NCBI GenBank assembly: GCA_947302975.1
Contig: CAMYXA010000006.1
Coordinates: forward strand, 1 to 44,244
Reading direction: 5' to 3'
Source: an uncultured Candidatus Saccharibacteria bacterium
GTDB lineage: Bacteria; Patescibacteriota; Saccharimonadia; Saccharimonadales; Saccharimonadaceae
DNA length: 44,244 nt
The first letter of the stretch is position 1. Every line of letters starts with the position of its first letter. Both the position numbers and the translations under genes were made by a program. Positions 1-9,962 of the stretch are shown here, piece after piece. The notes below the pieces were generated by a model, which saw only the letters and a list, made by a program, of their open reading frames with translations, did no database searches and was not told the origin of the DNA.

Positions 1-2
1 TT

Positions 3-87
3 TGGTGCACCTGACTAGACTCGAACTAGCACACCCGAAGGCACTACCACCTCAAGGTAGCGTGTATACCAATTTCACCACAGGTGC
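3..87 (-). tRNA. tRNA-Leu (anticodon GAG)
   Basis: On the minus strand the sequence folds into a full cloverleaf: acceptor GCACCTG pairs with CAGGTGC, the anticodon stem CTACC/GGTAG encloses a loop with GAG, there is a long class II variable arm, and the T arm carries GTTCGAGTC. CCA is encoded at positions 5-3. The long variable arm with this anticodon fits leucine. An extended -10 lies 8 nt upstream of the 5' end. Confidence 0.95.
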
Positions 88-95
88 ATGGCTAT

Positions 96-104
96 ATTAT
101 AGCA
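96..104 (-). promoter_or_regulatory. Extended -10 promoter of tRNA-Leu
   Basis: Minus-strand TGCTATAAT, 8 nt before the mature tRNA 5' end, matches the extended -10 element repeated throughout the window. Confidence 0.7.
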
Positions 105-131
105 TATATTTTTAAAAATGTGCAATAAATC

Positions 132-1859
132 TTATGGTGTGAGATTTTTACTACTTTTCTTCGAGGCCCAGAAGTTGACATCGGTGAAACGATCTAGGGC
201 AGTGATAAGGCGGTTGTTGTCGGAGAAGGTTTGAATATTCTTATTGTAGAAATAGGAGATGTTTGGCTGATAGATGCCGATAGCTGGCACATCGCCGACC
301 CAGTAGGTGAGGAATGAGTGATATTTGGCGACACGGAGGCTTTGGTCCATGTTTTCGCGGGCGCCAAGGATGAGGTCGTCGATCAGGGTGTTCTTGTAGT
401 TTGAGAGGTTGAGGCCGGATTCTGAGGCCTGTGAGGAATGATAATAGGCAAAGATGTCTGGTTCGGCACCAAGCTCGATGTTATAGACGAGGATGTCGTA
501 ATTTCGCTTTGAGACGATGGAGCTGACGAACTCCTGATTCTCGTTATAGATGGAGACGTTTGCGTCGATACCGTAGGAGCGGAGCTCTTCGGCGATAGCA
601 TTTGAGACGGCCGGGAGGTAGCCGGAGTCGACAGTGACAATGTTAAGGGCAAAGCCATTTTCGGAGTTCACGAGTGGGTTGAACTTTGTCTCGGCTGCTT
701 CCCTGCTAAATGTGAGGGTGGCTGGATAGTCTTTGATTTTAATCTGGAGATCGGTCAGAGGATAGTCGAGAGGGGTTTGATTTGGGGCGGCTTCGCGTAT
801 CTTGTCGAGGTCGAGGGCTTGTTTGATTGCTCGGCGGAGGTCGCGGTCGCTAAGTTTTGATGTGTTCAAGAATGCATAAACACCAGAGCTGATGGCGGTT
901 TGTTTTTCACGGATGTTGCTTGAGGTGATGAGATTTATGTCGGATGGCGGAATTGAAGCGGTGGCGGAGATGGCGCCGGAGTTTAAGGCGTCAATCAAAG
1001 TGGCTTTGTCGCTATAGGTATGGACGGCGAAGCTACTGAGTCTTGGGGTGCCACGATAATACTTTTCGTTTGCGGAAAGATAAATGACTTTCTCGGAGCC
1101 GGAGTTTTGGATGGCGTTCAAGGTGAAGGCGCCAGAGGTGATTGGGTTGGTCGAGAATGAATGTTCGATGATGTTTTGTGGCGCAGTATCGCCGAAGACG
1201 TGTTTCGGAATGAGCGGGATGTTTAAGACAGAAGCGAAGTCAGCATAGGCGGTTGGGAGGCTGAACTGAATCTTGCCATCTTCGGTTTCGGAGACTTTGA
1301 CGCCGGATAGATTTGAGTCATATGAACTTGAAACGGCGGAATTTTTGATGAGGGATGTCGTGAAGAGAACGTCTTCGTTAGTGATTGGCTCGCCATCGGA
1401 CCACTTCAAACCTTGTTTTAGGGTCATGGTCCAGGTTCGACCTTTGTCGGCGGTCGTGATGGATTCGGCGAGGCCGTTTGCGACGTGGCCGGAATAGTCA
1501 ACGGTTGTGATAGTTGAGAATAGTAGGCGACTCAAGGTCTTTTCGCTTTCGGTCGTGGCAAAAAGTGGGTTAAGAGAGCTTACTTTTCCGATAGTTCCCT
1601 CGGTGTAGGTTCCACCTTCTGAGAAGGCGGAGCTGGAATAGGAATTACCTGACCAGATAGCCTGGGTAACACCAAGAAGAATTAGTGCAAGCATGAGGAG
1701 TCCCCATTCGAAAATCAAAAGACGAATGCTAGTGATATGGGAAAGGCGATCGAAAAAATTCTCTTTGATATGCTCTTTACTTTCGGCTTCGGCACGACGG
1801 CTGAAACGCGAAAAATTGCGAATAAACTTTTGCCCACGCTTTTTGAGAGTTTTTTTCAT
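132..1859 (-). CDS. Membrane-anchored ABC transporter substrate-binding protein, family 5 (peptide/OppA-like)
   Basis: 575 aa. A basic N-terminus of about 45 residues is followed by one hydrophobic segment (about residues 48-68) and then an extracellular solute-binding domain. Family-5 hallmarks are visible: SSLNPLFATTESE near the domain start, then WTMTLKQGLKWSDGEPIT and ALDLDKIREAA. There is no lipobox, so anchoring is by an uncleaved transmembrane helix and not by a lipid. The family binds oligopeptides or related solutes for import by Dpp/Opp permeases; no permease gene is in the window. The ATG follows the secG stop by 1 nt (TAATATG) with no Shine-Dalgarno, so translation is probably coupled to secG. 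Uptake of host-derived peptides would suit an auxotrophic episymbiont, but the ligand is inferred. Confidence 0.85.
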   Translation of the reverse strand: MKKTLKKRGQKFIRNFSRFSRRAEAESKEHIKENFFDRLSHITSIRLLIFEWGLLMLALILLGVTQAIWSGNSYSSSAFSEGGTYTEGTIGKVSSLNPLFATTESEKTLSRLLFSTITTVDYSGHVANGLAESITTADKGRTWTMTLKQGLKWSDGEPITNEDVLFTTSLIKNSAVSSSYDSNLSGVKVSETEDGKIQFSLPTAYADFASVLNIPLIPKHVFGDTAPQNIIEHSFSTNPITSGAFTLNAIQNSGSEKVIYLSANEKYYRGTPRLSSFAVHTYSDKATLIDALNSGAISATASIPPSDINLITSSNIREKQTAISSGVYAFLNTSKLSDRDLRRAIKQALDLDKIREAAPNQTPLDYPLTDLQIKIKDYPATLTFSREAAETKFNPLVNSENGFALNIVTVDSGYLPAVSNAIAEELRSYGIDANVSIYNENQEFVSSIVSKRNYDILVYNIELGAEPDIFAYYHSSQASESGLNLSNYKNTLIDDLILGARENMDQSLRVAKYHSFLTYWVGDVPAIGIYQPNISYFYNKNIQTFSDNNRLITALDRFTDVNFWASKKSSKNLTP

Positions 1860-1860
1860 A

Positions 1861-2082
1861 TTATGATGGAATTAATAGTAATCCTAGAATAGACAAAACG
1901 AAAACACAAACGAAAAAGATAGTAGCAATAAATAGTGATTTGTCGAGGCCACGACGAGTCGTATAGAGCTCACTCGAGCTGGCTGAGCCCGAGCCAAGAG
2001 TTGCACCACGTTGTTGGACGAGGATAAGCAAAATGGAAATGATGGCAGAGACGAGCGTAACAATTTCTAGGGTGTTTCCCAT
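1861..2082 (-). CDS. secG: Preprotein translocase subunit SecG
   Basis: 73 aa with two transmembrane helices (about residues 5-22 and 49-70) joined by a Gly/Ser-rich loop with GATLGSGSASS, the SecG pattern. SecG is the small accessory subunit of the SecYEG channel in the cytoplasmic membrane and aids SecA-driven export. The start is supported by AAGGAG about 8 nt upstream. A TATAAT box at 2104-2109 marks the promoter of the secG-SBP unit. Length and topology are normal for the family. Confidence 0.9.
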   Translation of the reverse strand: MGNTLEIVTLVSAIISILLILVQQRGATLGSGSASSSELYTTRRGLDKSLFIATIFFVCVFVLSILGLLLIPS

Positions 2083-2133
2083 ATATAACTCCTTAATGTT
2101 TCTATTATAGCTTTTGGTTAGCCAAATTTCAAG

Positions 2134-3402
2134 CTACTTTAGCATGTTTTTACGCTTTAAAAGCGAGTGATATGTGATTGCGAAACGGTGGGCTTCGTCG
2201 TCGATGCGGGCGATTAGTTTGACAAAATCCTCGTTGTGTGTTATAATAGAAGTATAGTTATGGTTTGTTTTGAAGATGATCCGGTGACTTCTCAAAAGCT
2301 TTGAGTGGTCGCCGGATTTTTCTTGGGCTAGAAATGGAATTTTGGCCTCTTCGAGGAGGTCCGCTACGGCCCTAATTTGGTTGTCGCCACCATCCAATAT
2401 GATGAGATCTGGCCTTCCCCAGTCCTCTAGATGCTTCAAGCGGCGAGTAATGACCTCGCGGAGATTTCCGGGGTCGTCATTTTTTTGGGTGTGAAGTTTG
2501 AATTTGCGATATTGGTCGCGAGCGGAGGCACCATTAATAAAAACCACCATTGAGCCGACTACATTCGTGCCGGATTGATGAGAAATGTCGTAACCTTCGA
2601 TGCGGCGTGGCGGTTCTTCGAGATTTAAAAGATTTTGGAGTTGCTTCAAAGCGTGATCTGATGAGATATCCAGGAATTCTTTATCTGAAAAGACGATCTT
2701 TTTCTTCAATTCTTTCAGGCCAAAGAGCTGCTTTTTGGCTTCGGCAGCAAGCTCAAATTCGTCTTTTGAGGCATAGTCATACATGGCCTTTTCAAGGTCT
2801 TTTAGGAGTTTTTCGCGGTCACCCTCGAGATAGCGGATGAGTTTCTTGAGGTTTCTTTTATAGTCTTTCGGTTCGCATTTCCCGATTTCTATGCCTGGAG
2901 TGAGGCCAAGATCGGTATTTAGGGATTTTTTACCGTCGTATGGTTTGTCGTAATATGGAAAAACGTGGCGGAGTATCCTAATGGCCTTCTCGACGGCCGA
3001 TTTGCCATAAAATGGGCCGACATAAGTCGCTTTGTCATCTTGTGGTGTTCGGGTGAAAGAAACGTATGGGACCTCATTATTCATATCGATTCGGACGTAG
3101 GATACAGTTTTGTCGTCACGAAGGAGGATATTCCATTTTGGCATATAACGCTTGATCATTTCAGATTCAAGGAAAAGTGCATCCATTTCAGTATCAACGA
3201 CGATCCAGTCCGTCATTTCGATTTCCCTAACTAGAGCCTGGGTTTTTGGATCTTTGACGGAGTTTTGGAAGTATTGGCGCACACGGTTTTTTAATACGGC
3301 AGCTTTGCCGACATAAATAATTTCGCCAGTTTCGTCTTTATGAAAATAAACGCCCGGTGCGGCTGGCAAAGTCTTTAGCTTCTCTTTTAGGCGTTCGTTC
3401 AT
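2134..3402 (-). CDS. uvrC: Excinuclease ABC subunit C, short form lacking the C-terminal HhH region
   Basis: 422 aa from the ATG at 3402, chosen because TATAAT at 3409-3414 lies 6 nt upstream, the leaderless geometry of this genome; an in-frame ATG at 3408 directly abuts the -10 and is unlikely. UvrC makes the dual incisions in nucleotide excision repair after UvrAB damage recognition. The GIY-YIG nuclease domain is N-terminal (GVYFHKDETGEIIYVGKA), with ESEMIK holding its catalytic Glu. A UVR/UvrB-contact region follows near residues 205-235, then the RNase H-like nuclease with catalytic residues in GYDISHQSG, ILDGGDNQI and DDEAHRFAI. The usual protein is about 600 aa and ends in tandem helix-hairpin-helix motifs. 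Here it stops just after the nuclease domain with no HhH sequence downstream. Confidence 0.93.
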   Translation of the reverse strand: MNERLKEKLKTLPAAPGVYFHKDETGEIIYVGKAAVLKNRVRQYFQNSVKDPKTQALVREIEMTDWIVVDTEMDALFLESEMIKRYMPKWNILLRDDKTVSYVRIDMNNEVPYVSFTRTPQDDKATYVGPFYGKSAVEKAIRILRHVFPYYDKPYDGKKSLNTDLGLTPGIEIGKCEPKDYKRNLKKLIRYLEGDREKLLKDLEKAMYDYASKDEFELAAEAKKQLFGLKELKKKIVFSDKEFLDISSDHALKQLQNLLNLEEPPRRIEGYDISHQSGTNVVGSMVVFINGASARDQYRKFKLHTQKNDDPGNLREVITRRLKHLEDWGRPDLIILDGGDNQIRAVADLLEEAKIPFLAQEKSGDHSKLLRSHRIIFKTNHNYTSIITHNEDFVKLIARIDDEAHRFAITYHSLLKRKNMLK

Positions 3403-3408
3403 AAGCAT

Positions 3409-3414
3409 ATTATA
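3409..3414 (-). promoter_or_regulatory. -10 box of leaderless uvrC
   Basis: TATAAT 6 nt before the ATG at 3402 leaves essentially no 5' UTR. It sits directly after the terminator of the upstream gene. Confidence 0.65.
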
Positions 3415-3419
3415 TAATA

Positions 3420-3451
3420 AAAAATAGCCTCCGTAAAGGAAGCTATTTTTG
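3420..3451 (-). terminator. Intrinsic terminator of the Asp-tail membrane protein gene
   Basis: On the minus strand the stem AATAGCTTCC/GGAGGCTATT has a 5-nt loop and is followed by a T-run, just 3' of the gene ending at 3465. Poly-A on the other side makes it potentially bidirectional. Confidence 0.8.
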
Positions 3452-3464
3452 TTAGACTCTCTTA

Positions 3465-4628
3465 TTAGAGATCGAGAAGGCTAGACAAATCGAAGTCTTC
3501 GTCGTCATAATCGAAGTCGAAGTCGAAATCGTAATCATCGTCATCGAAATCGAAATCATAGTCTGAGCCGTATGAGCTATCAATGATGCTGCTTAGATCA
3601 AAGCCCTTGGTTGACTTTGGGGAGGTTAGGTTTCCGAATACGGAAGAAAACTCTTTGTAGCTAGCTGGGGCGTTGATGTCGAGGCTGGCTGGATATTCGA
3701 TATCGATATCGACAGCACCGGCGGTTGCCAAGTCGAGATAGAGACGAGAGATTTTGCCGTCGCTAAATTCGATGTAGAGAGGCATAGTTGCGCTGGATTG
3801 ATTGATGGATGCTGAATCGAAGCAGCTTGAGTACTTGCCAAGGGTGGCATCTGCCTTGATGGCGTTGATAAGAGCAGTGAATTTGCTGCTGTCGAAGTTG
3901 ACGCGATAAACTTCGCCTTTTTTCTTAGCGATGTTGTTGTCGCCTGATTTCAAAGTAACAAATGGGTTAGCTTTGAAGAGCTCGCCTAGCTTGCTGAGGT
4001 TTCCATCGTTTTGGAAGACTTCGGTACAGGTTGAGCTGGTTGAAGAAACGGTGATCATTGAAGATGCACTGGATGAATCAAGGTGGTACCAGGTTCCATC
4101 GATTTCTTCGATGATGCTGCTAAGAGCTGACATGTTCCTCAGGCCACTCGTGCCACCACCAGGAATGAGTGCGAATAGGGCGATACCTTGAGAGAGGCCT
4201 TCAGTCTTGACGTAGGCTTCGTTATCTTTGATGATGAAGTCTGCGCCCATGTTCATGCCGGTTGCAGTCATTCTTGCGCCGACTTTGCCAGCTTTGCTTT
4301 TAGCGGAAGCTTCACCGTAGATGGTGGCGCTGATCTCGCTGGTTGGGAATTTGAATTGACCATTGATCTTGATATTTTCGATTTTGCCAGAGAGGATGTC
4401 GCTGATATTGTCAGCAAACATTTGTTCTGGGTTGGCTTTGTTGAAGAAAAGGAAATAGGCGGCTGCTGCACCTGCACCACAAAGGACCAAAATGGTCACC
4501 ACGATGCCGATGATGAGGCCAGTCTTCTTTTTCTTTGGAGCGGCAGGAGCTGCGGCTACTGGAGCTGCTGGGGCTGCTGGCGCTACTGGGGCTTGTGCCG
4601 GTGTTGCCGGCGTAGGTTGAGCTTCCAT
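3465..4628 (-). CDS. Single-pass membrane protein with Ala/Pro-rich N-terminus and Asp-rich C-terminal tail (hypothetical)
   Basis: 387 aa; I do not recognise a named family. Residues 1-32 are almost only Ala, Pro, Val, Gln and Thr, followed by KKKK and a transmembrane helix (about 37-62). The rest is probably extracellular and contains two cysteines (in SSTCTEVF and YSSCFDS) that could form a disulfide. The last roughly 37 residues are extremely acidic, alternating Asp with Phe/Tyr (DYDFDFDDDD and similar). Such a tail could bind Ca2+ or contact a basic surface; that is inference. The topology resembles other CPR cell-surface proteins. A GAGGA site about 10 nt upstream supports the start, and a TGCTATAAT promoter lies at 4666-4674. 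The gene is divergent from eno and ends at its own terminator. Confidence 0.8.
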   Translation of the reverse strand: MEAQPTPATPAQAPVAPAAPAAPVAAAPAAPKKKKTGLIIGIVVTILVLCGAGAAAAYFLFFNKANPEQMFADNISDILSGKIENIKINGQFKFPTSEISATIYGEASAKSKAGKVGARMTATGMNMGADFIIKDNEAYVKTEGLSQGIALFALIPGGGTSGLRNMSALSSIIEEIDGTWYHLDSSSASSMITVSSTSSTCTEVFQNDGNLSKLGELFKANPFVTLKSGDNNIAKKKGEVYRVNFDSSKFTALINAIKADATLGKYSSCFDSASINQSSATMPLYIEFSDGKISRLYLDLATAGAVDIDIEYPASLDINAPASYKEFSSVFGNLTSPKSTKGFDLSSIIDSSYGSDYDFDFDDDDYDFDFDFDYDDEDFDLSSLLDL

Positions 4629-4665
4629 TAAAAGAAATTCCTCGCTTTAATTTAATATTTGTTTC

Positions 4666-4674
4666 ATTATAGCA
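4666..4674 (-). promoter_or_regulatory. Extended -10 promoter of the Asp-tail protein gene
   Basis: Minus-strand TGCTATAAT about 37 nt before the ATG at 4628, giving a leader of about 30 nt that carries a GAGGA ribosome site. Confidence 0.6.
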
Positions 4675-4699
4675 CAAAAAATAAGCACGAGAATTTTAA

Positions 4700-6783
<2,084 letters not shown>

Positions 6784-6795
6784 ATTTTTTCCTTT

Positions 6796-7758
6796 TTAGA
6801 TTTTCTGAATTGGCATTGGGTGGAGTGGCTCGGTCCCCATGAGGGCGCCGGTGTATCCACCGAGTTTCGAAACGACTGAAATGGAATTGGCTGAAGCGTA
6901 GACGAGCGAAGTGCGGAATGATTTGCCGGAGGCTAGGTGGGCTAGGAGTCCAGAGTTGAAAGCGACTCCGGCACCGTTCAAATCTTTGATTTTGAGGCTT
7001 TCATAGAGCCCGAAACGGTAGGATTCTGTGCTGTTTGTGGCGATGCCACCCATTTGGCCATCGGTGATGATTACGTTCTTGATATAGTTGCCAAGATGAG
7101 ATAAGAGCTCGGATAAGACTGTTCCTGGGACGATCTGAGCAGCCTTTTTCTTATTCATCGCGATGATATCGACATATTTGAAAAGATCAATAAGCTTCTT
7201 TGGTGATTCGATTTCTTTTTCGCCTGGACAGAACATGATTTTAATACCAAGTTCTTTGGCTTTCTTCATGATTTTATTTAAGGTGAAGAAGTCGCCTGAG
7301 AGTGTGGTGATAAATAGCCAATCTGGAGCGATAGTTTCGAGATCATAGACATCGATGCTATTTGGGGATTTGGCGGCTCCGGCAGCGCTGAGAGAGGTGT
7401 AGTTGCCGGAATCTGAATCTAAGAGGATGATTTCGGTGCTGGTTGCGGTGCGAGGAACGAAGTTTAGATAGCTCGAATCGATGCCTTCGGCGTCGCAGGC
7501 GTTCATGACGGCGTTTCCAGCGGCATCTTTAGCGATGTTGCCGAGGAGAACTGCTTCATGGCCGTGGCGAGAGAACTCAACGGCAGCATCTAGGCCGCTA
7601 CCACCAACTTTATATGATAGTTTGTCGATTTCGGTGTGCGAGCCGACGAGGATTTTCCCGAGAATAGCTTCGCTTCCAATATTGGTTGGAGCGAGTTTTT
7701 GATTGTCGGATAGATAGATATCCTGTGAGGCTGGGCCGATAACTGCGATGCGTGCCAT
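6796..7758 (-). CDS. PfkB/ribokinase-family sugar kinase with altered catalytic motif
   Basis: 320 aa. The ribokinase fold is indicated by an N-terminal IAVIGPASQDIYL strand, the KVGGSGLDAAVEFSRHG substrate motif and the C-terminal anion-hole region DLNGAGVAFNSG. In active PfkB kinases that last motif is DTxGAGD, and its final Asp is the base that deprotonates the sugar hydroxyl; here it is Val265 (codon GTC, positions 6966-6964). The second signature is otherwise kept, so this may be a non-catalytic regulator or an enzyme with shifted chemistry. The ATG overlaps the preceding stop (TAATG), so it is translationally coupled to the epimerase-like gene. Adenosine, ribose or fructose-6-phosphate kinase roles are all possible for an intact relative; I cannot choose. 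Confidence 0.85.
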   Translation of the reverse strand: MARIAVIGPASQDIYLSDNQKLAPTNIGSEAILGKILVGSHTEIDKLSYKVGGSGLDAAVEFSRHGHEAVLLGNIAKDAAGNAVMNACDAEGIDSSYLNFVPRTATSTEIILLDSDSGNYTSLSAAGAAKSPNSIDVYDLETIAPDWLFITTLSGDFFTLNKIMKKAKELGIKIMFCPGEKEIESPKKLIDLFKYVDIIAMNKKKAAQIVPGTVLSELLSHLGNYIKNVIITDGQMGGIATNSTESYRFGLYESLKIKDLNGAGVAFNSGLLAHLASGKSFRTSLVYASANSISVVSKLGGYTGALMGTEPLHPMPIQKI

Positions 7759-8414
7759 TAGATTACTACTCCGTTTTTATCGATTTCAGCGACCAAGGTT
7801 TGATAAACTCCAGCTGGGTTCTCGGCTTTCGAGAGGGCGCTTCCAACATTGATAACATCAAGATCAGAGTGGGCGAGTGCACGAACGTTGTTTAGGTTTG
7901 CTCCGCCATCCCAACCGATTTCGATTTCTGGTTTCATGTTACGGATGAGGGAGATTTTTTCGGTTTGCATCATGTCGGCCGGGGAGCCTTGCTTACCAAT
8001 TTCGCCAGCAAAGACGAGGGCGTGGTCGGCAGCTTCGATATATTCTTTGACGCGGCCTGGATAGGTTTGCTTCATAAGGGCGACACCAACTTTGATATCG
8101 TGTTCTTTGAGTTTTGCGAAGATTGGCAATAGATCTTCTTCAGCTTCGGCGTGCAAGATGCAGAGAGATGGCTGGAGCTTCAGGATAGTGTCGAGATCAT
8201 TGGATGGTTTTGAAGCCATAAAGTGAAGGTCGGTTTCCCAAGTTTTTGGCCACCAGACATTTGTGATATCAAGGGTGGTTTGTGGGGCAAAAATGCCGTC
8301 GGTCACATCGATTTGAATGCGGCGAGTGAAGCTGTTGTATCTTTCGATTTGGTCACGAAAAGACTGTTTGTCTCCGGCCAAAATTGTTGGAACGATGGTT
8401 ACGGTTCTAAGCAT
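7758..8414 (-). CDS. Ribulose-phosphate 3-epimerase-like protein
   Basis: 218 aa TIM barrel of the Rpe family. Rpe interconverts ribulose-5-phosphate and xylulose-5-phosphate using a metal held by two His and two Asp. Recognisable blocks are IVPTILAGD at the N-terminus, QIDVTDGIFAP (canonical HxDVMDGxFVP), DLHFMASKP (canonical DVHLM) and IGWDGGANLNNV (canonical VDGGI). Asp36, His64 and Asp169 are kept, but the first metal His is Gln34, and the VNPGFGGQ phosphate loop has become VFAGEIGKQG. Substrate or activity may therefore differ. It overlaps rpiB by 8 nt and the PfkB-like gene by 1 nt, indicating a tightly coupled pentose-phosphate operon. Confidence 0.82.
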   Translation of the reverse strand: MLRTVTIVPTILAGDKQSFRDQIERYNSFTRRIQIDVTDGIFAPQTTLDITNVWWPKTWETDLHFMASKPSNDLDTILKLQPSLCILHAEAEEDLLPIFAKLKEHDIKVGVALMKQTYPGRVKEYIEAADHALVFAGEIGKQGSPADMMQTEKISLIRNMKPEIEIGWDGGANLNNVRALAHSDLDVINVGSALSKAENPAGVYQTLVAEIDKNGVVI

Positions 8415-8853
8415 AATCTTCCCTTTCGTCTATGCGTTTAATGCGTTTTACGCGGCGTTCAAGAGGTACAAACTTGGTGGTTAGGAATTTCATTACAATT
8501 TCGCGGGCTTTTGCATCTTCGAGGAGCTCAGCTGAGAGACATAGGACGTTTGCAGCGTCATGTTCGCGAGCTAGGACCGCGGATTCTGCGCTATCGCAGT
8601 GAGCAGCACGGATTCCTTTGAAGCGATTGGCCTGGATAGTGACGCCATGGGCTGATCCGCAGAGTAAGATGCCAGCGGCGCCTGGGTGAGCCTTGACGGC
8701 CTTGGCCACTGCGATGGCAGGATCATTAAAGTCATCACCTTCGACATATTCAAATGCGCCCATATCTTCAAATTGATAGTTTTTATACTTGAAGAAATCA
8801 ATCAAAAACTGCTTTTTCTTGAAGCCTCGGTAATCGGAGCCGATATAAATCAT
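8407..8853 (-). CDS. rpiB: Ribose-5-phosphate isomerase B (RpiB/LacA family)
   Basis: 148 aa, the usual length. It isomerises ribose-5-phosphate and ribulose-5-phosphate. MIYIGSDYRGFKKK is the phosphate-binding start, Cys65 in LLCGSAHG is the usual catalytic Cys, and NRFKGIRAAHCD with REHDAANVL matches the remaining signature (NDANVL is usual, with Asp for Asn here). The C-terminal tail is basic. Its ATG overlaps the gapA stop (ATGA), and its end overlaps the Rpe-like gene by 8 nt. Confidence 0.92.
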   Translation of the reverse strand: MIYIGSDYRGFKKKQFLIDFFKYKNYQFEDMGAFEYVEGDDFNDPAIAVAKAVKAHPGAAGILLCGSAHGVTIQANRFKGIRAAHCDSAESAVLAREHDAANVLCLSAELLEDAKAREIVMKFLTTKFVPLERRVKRIKRIDEREDYA

Positions 8854-9857
8854 TTAGTTTCCTTTCCGAAGTCGACTGATACTTCGACGAGGCGGTTTGA
8901 GTATCCCCATTCGTTATCGTACCAAGCAACGATTTTGATCATATTGCCGCAGACAACGTCTGTGAGCGGCAAGTCGACGATGCAGGAATGTGGGTCACCG
9001 ATGAAGTCGCTTGAGACGAGTTCTTCTTCGGTTACGCCGAGAATGCCTTCATAATATGGCTCTTTGGCGGCTTTCCTAAATAGTTTCTTCAATTCGTCGA
9101 CGGTTGTGTCTTCTTTGATGACGGCTGTGATATCAGCGAGGGAGACGACTGGGGTTGGGACGCGGACGGAGAGGCCGTTGAATTTGTCTTTGAGGCTTGG
9201 AATGGTAAGCGCGGTGGCTTTTGCGGCGCCGGTTGTGGTTGGAATAATATTCTCGGCGGCGGCGCGTGATTCACGAAGATCTTTGGCTGGGGCGTCCAAA
9301 ACTCTTTGGGAGGCGGTGTAAGAGTGGACTGTAGTCATCATAGCCTTTTCGATACCGAAGGTATCTTCCAAAATCTTCATGATTGGAGCGATACAGTTGG
9401 TAGTGCAGGAAGCGTTTGAAATGATTGTGTCGGTTCCTTCGACGATTTCTTCGTTGGCTCCGAGTACGACGGTCTTGATGTCGCCACCTTTGGCTGGAGC
9501 GGAAATAACGACTTTCTTGGCGCCAGCTTTGAGATGCTTGGCGGCATCTTCAGATTTAGTGAAGCGGCCAGTACACTCAATAACAACATCTACATCAAGC
9601 TTTTTCCATGGCAAAAGTTCTGGGTCTTTTTCAGCGAAAACTGGGAATTCGCGGGAATTTACGACAATAGAGTTTTCAGTCGCTGAAACCTTTTTGTCAT
9701 AAGTTCCGTAAGAGGTGTCGTGTTTCAAAAGGTGGGCCAAAACATCTGCAGTCGAAAGATCGTTGATTGCCACCACCTGCACATCTCTTCGTTCTAATAA
9801 TATTTTGAATGCATTGCGTCCAATGCGCCCAAAGCCGTTGATTGCGACTTTTACCAT
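8850..9857 (-). CDS. gapA: Glyceraldehyde-3-phosphate dehydrogenase, type I
   Basis: 335 aa. It oxidises glyceraldehyde-3-phosphate to 1,3-bisphosphoglycerate with NAD+. Visible motifs are INGFGRIGRNAFK for the Rossmann fold, AINDLS with the NAD-selecting Asp, the catalytic Cys in SNASCTTNC (about residue 150), the HSYTASQRVLD phosphate-binding stretch, and WYDNEWGYSNR. AGGAGG lies upstream of the ATG, and a TGCTATAAT promoter is at 9890-9898. It is the first gene of a five-gene unit. Its stop is TGA, overlapping the rpiB start. Confidence 0.98.
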   Translation of the reverse strand: MVKVAINGFGRIGRNAFKILLERRDVQVVAINDLSTADVLAHLLKHDTSYGTYDKKVSATENSIVVNSREFPVFAEKDPELLPWKKLDVDVVIECTGRFTKSEDAAKHLKAGAKKVVISAPAKGGDIKTVVLGANEEIVEGTDTIISNASCTTNCIAPIMKILEDTFGIEKAMMTTVHSYTASQRVLDAPAKDLRESRAAAENIIPTTTGAAKATALTIPSLKDKFNGLSVRVPTPVVSLADITAVIKEDTTVDELKKLFRKAAKEPYYEGILGVTEEELVSSDFIGDPHSCIVDLPLTDVVCGNMIKIVAWYDNEWGYSNRLVEVSVDFGKETK

Positions 9858-9889
9858 TTTGATTTTGCCTCCTAATATACTTATGATTA

Positions 9890-9898
9890 ATTATAGCA
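9890..9898 (-). promoter_or_regulatory. Extended -10 promoter of the gapA operon
   Basis: Minus-strand TGCTATAAT about 32 nt before the gapA ATG; the short leader holds AGGAGG. Confidence 0.65.
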
Positions 9899-9922
9899 CA
9901 TAATGCTTTAGGTTATGCAACA

Positions 9923-9951
9923 AAAAATACCCCTTTTGAAGGGGCATTTTT
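9923..9951 (-). terminator. Intrinsic terminator of rpsL-rpsG
   Basis: Stem ATGCCCCTT/AAGGGGTAT with a 3-nt loop and T-run on the minus strand, 3' of the rpsG stop at 9963. The complementary strand also has a T-run. Confidence 0.85.
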
Positions 9952-9962
9952 GATTTTCACTA

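Noticed and set aside
3485-3565. CRISPR-like short direct repeats
   Set aside because: The repeats are codon repeats of an in-frame Asp/Phe tail, without spacers or uniform spacing.
4188-4677. Open frames on both strands over the N-terminus of the Asp-tail protein
   Set aside because: They arise from Ala/Pro-rich codons read in other frames and have low-complexity Cys/Trp or Ser content without start signals.
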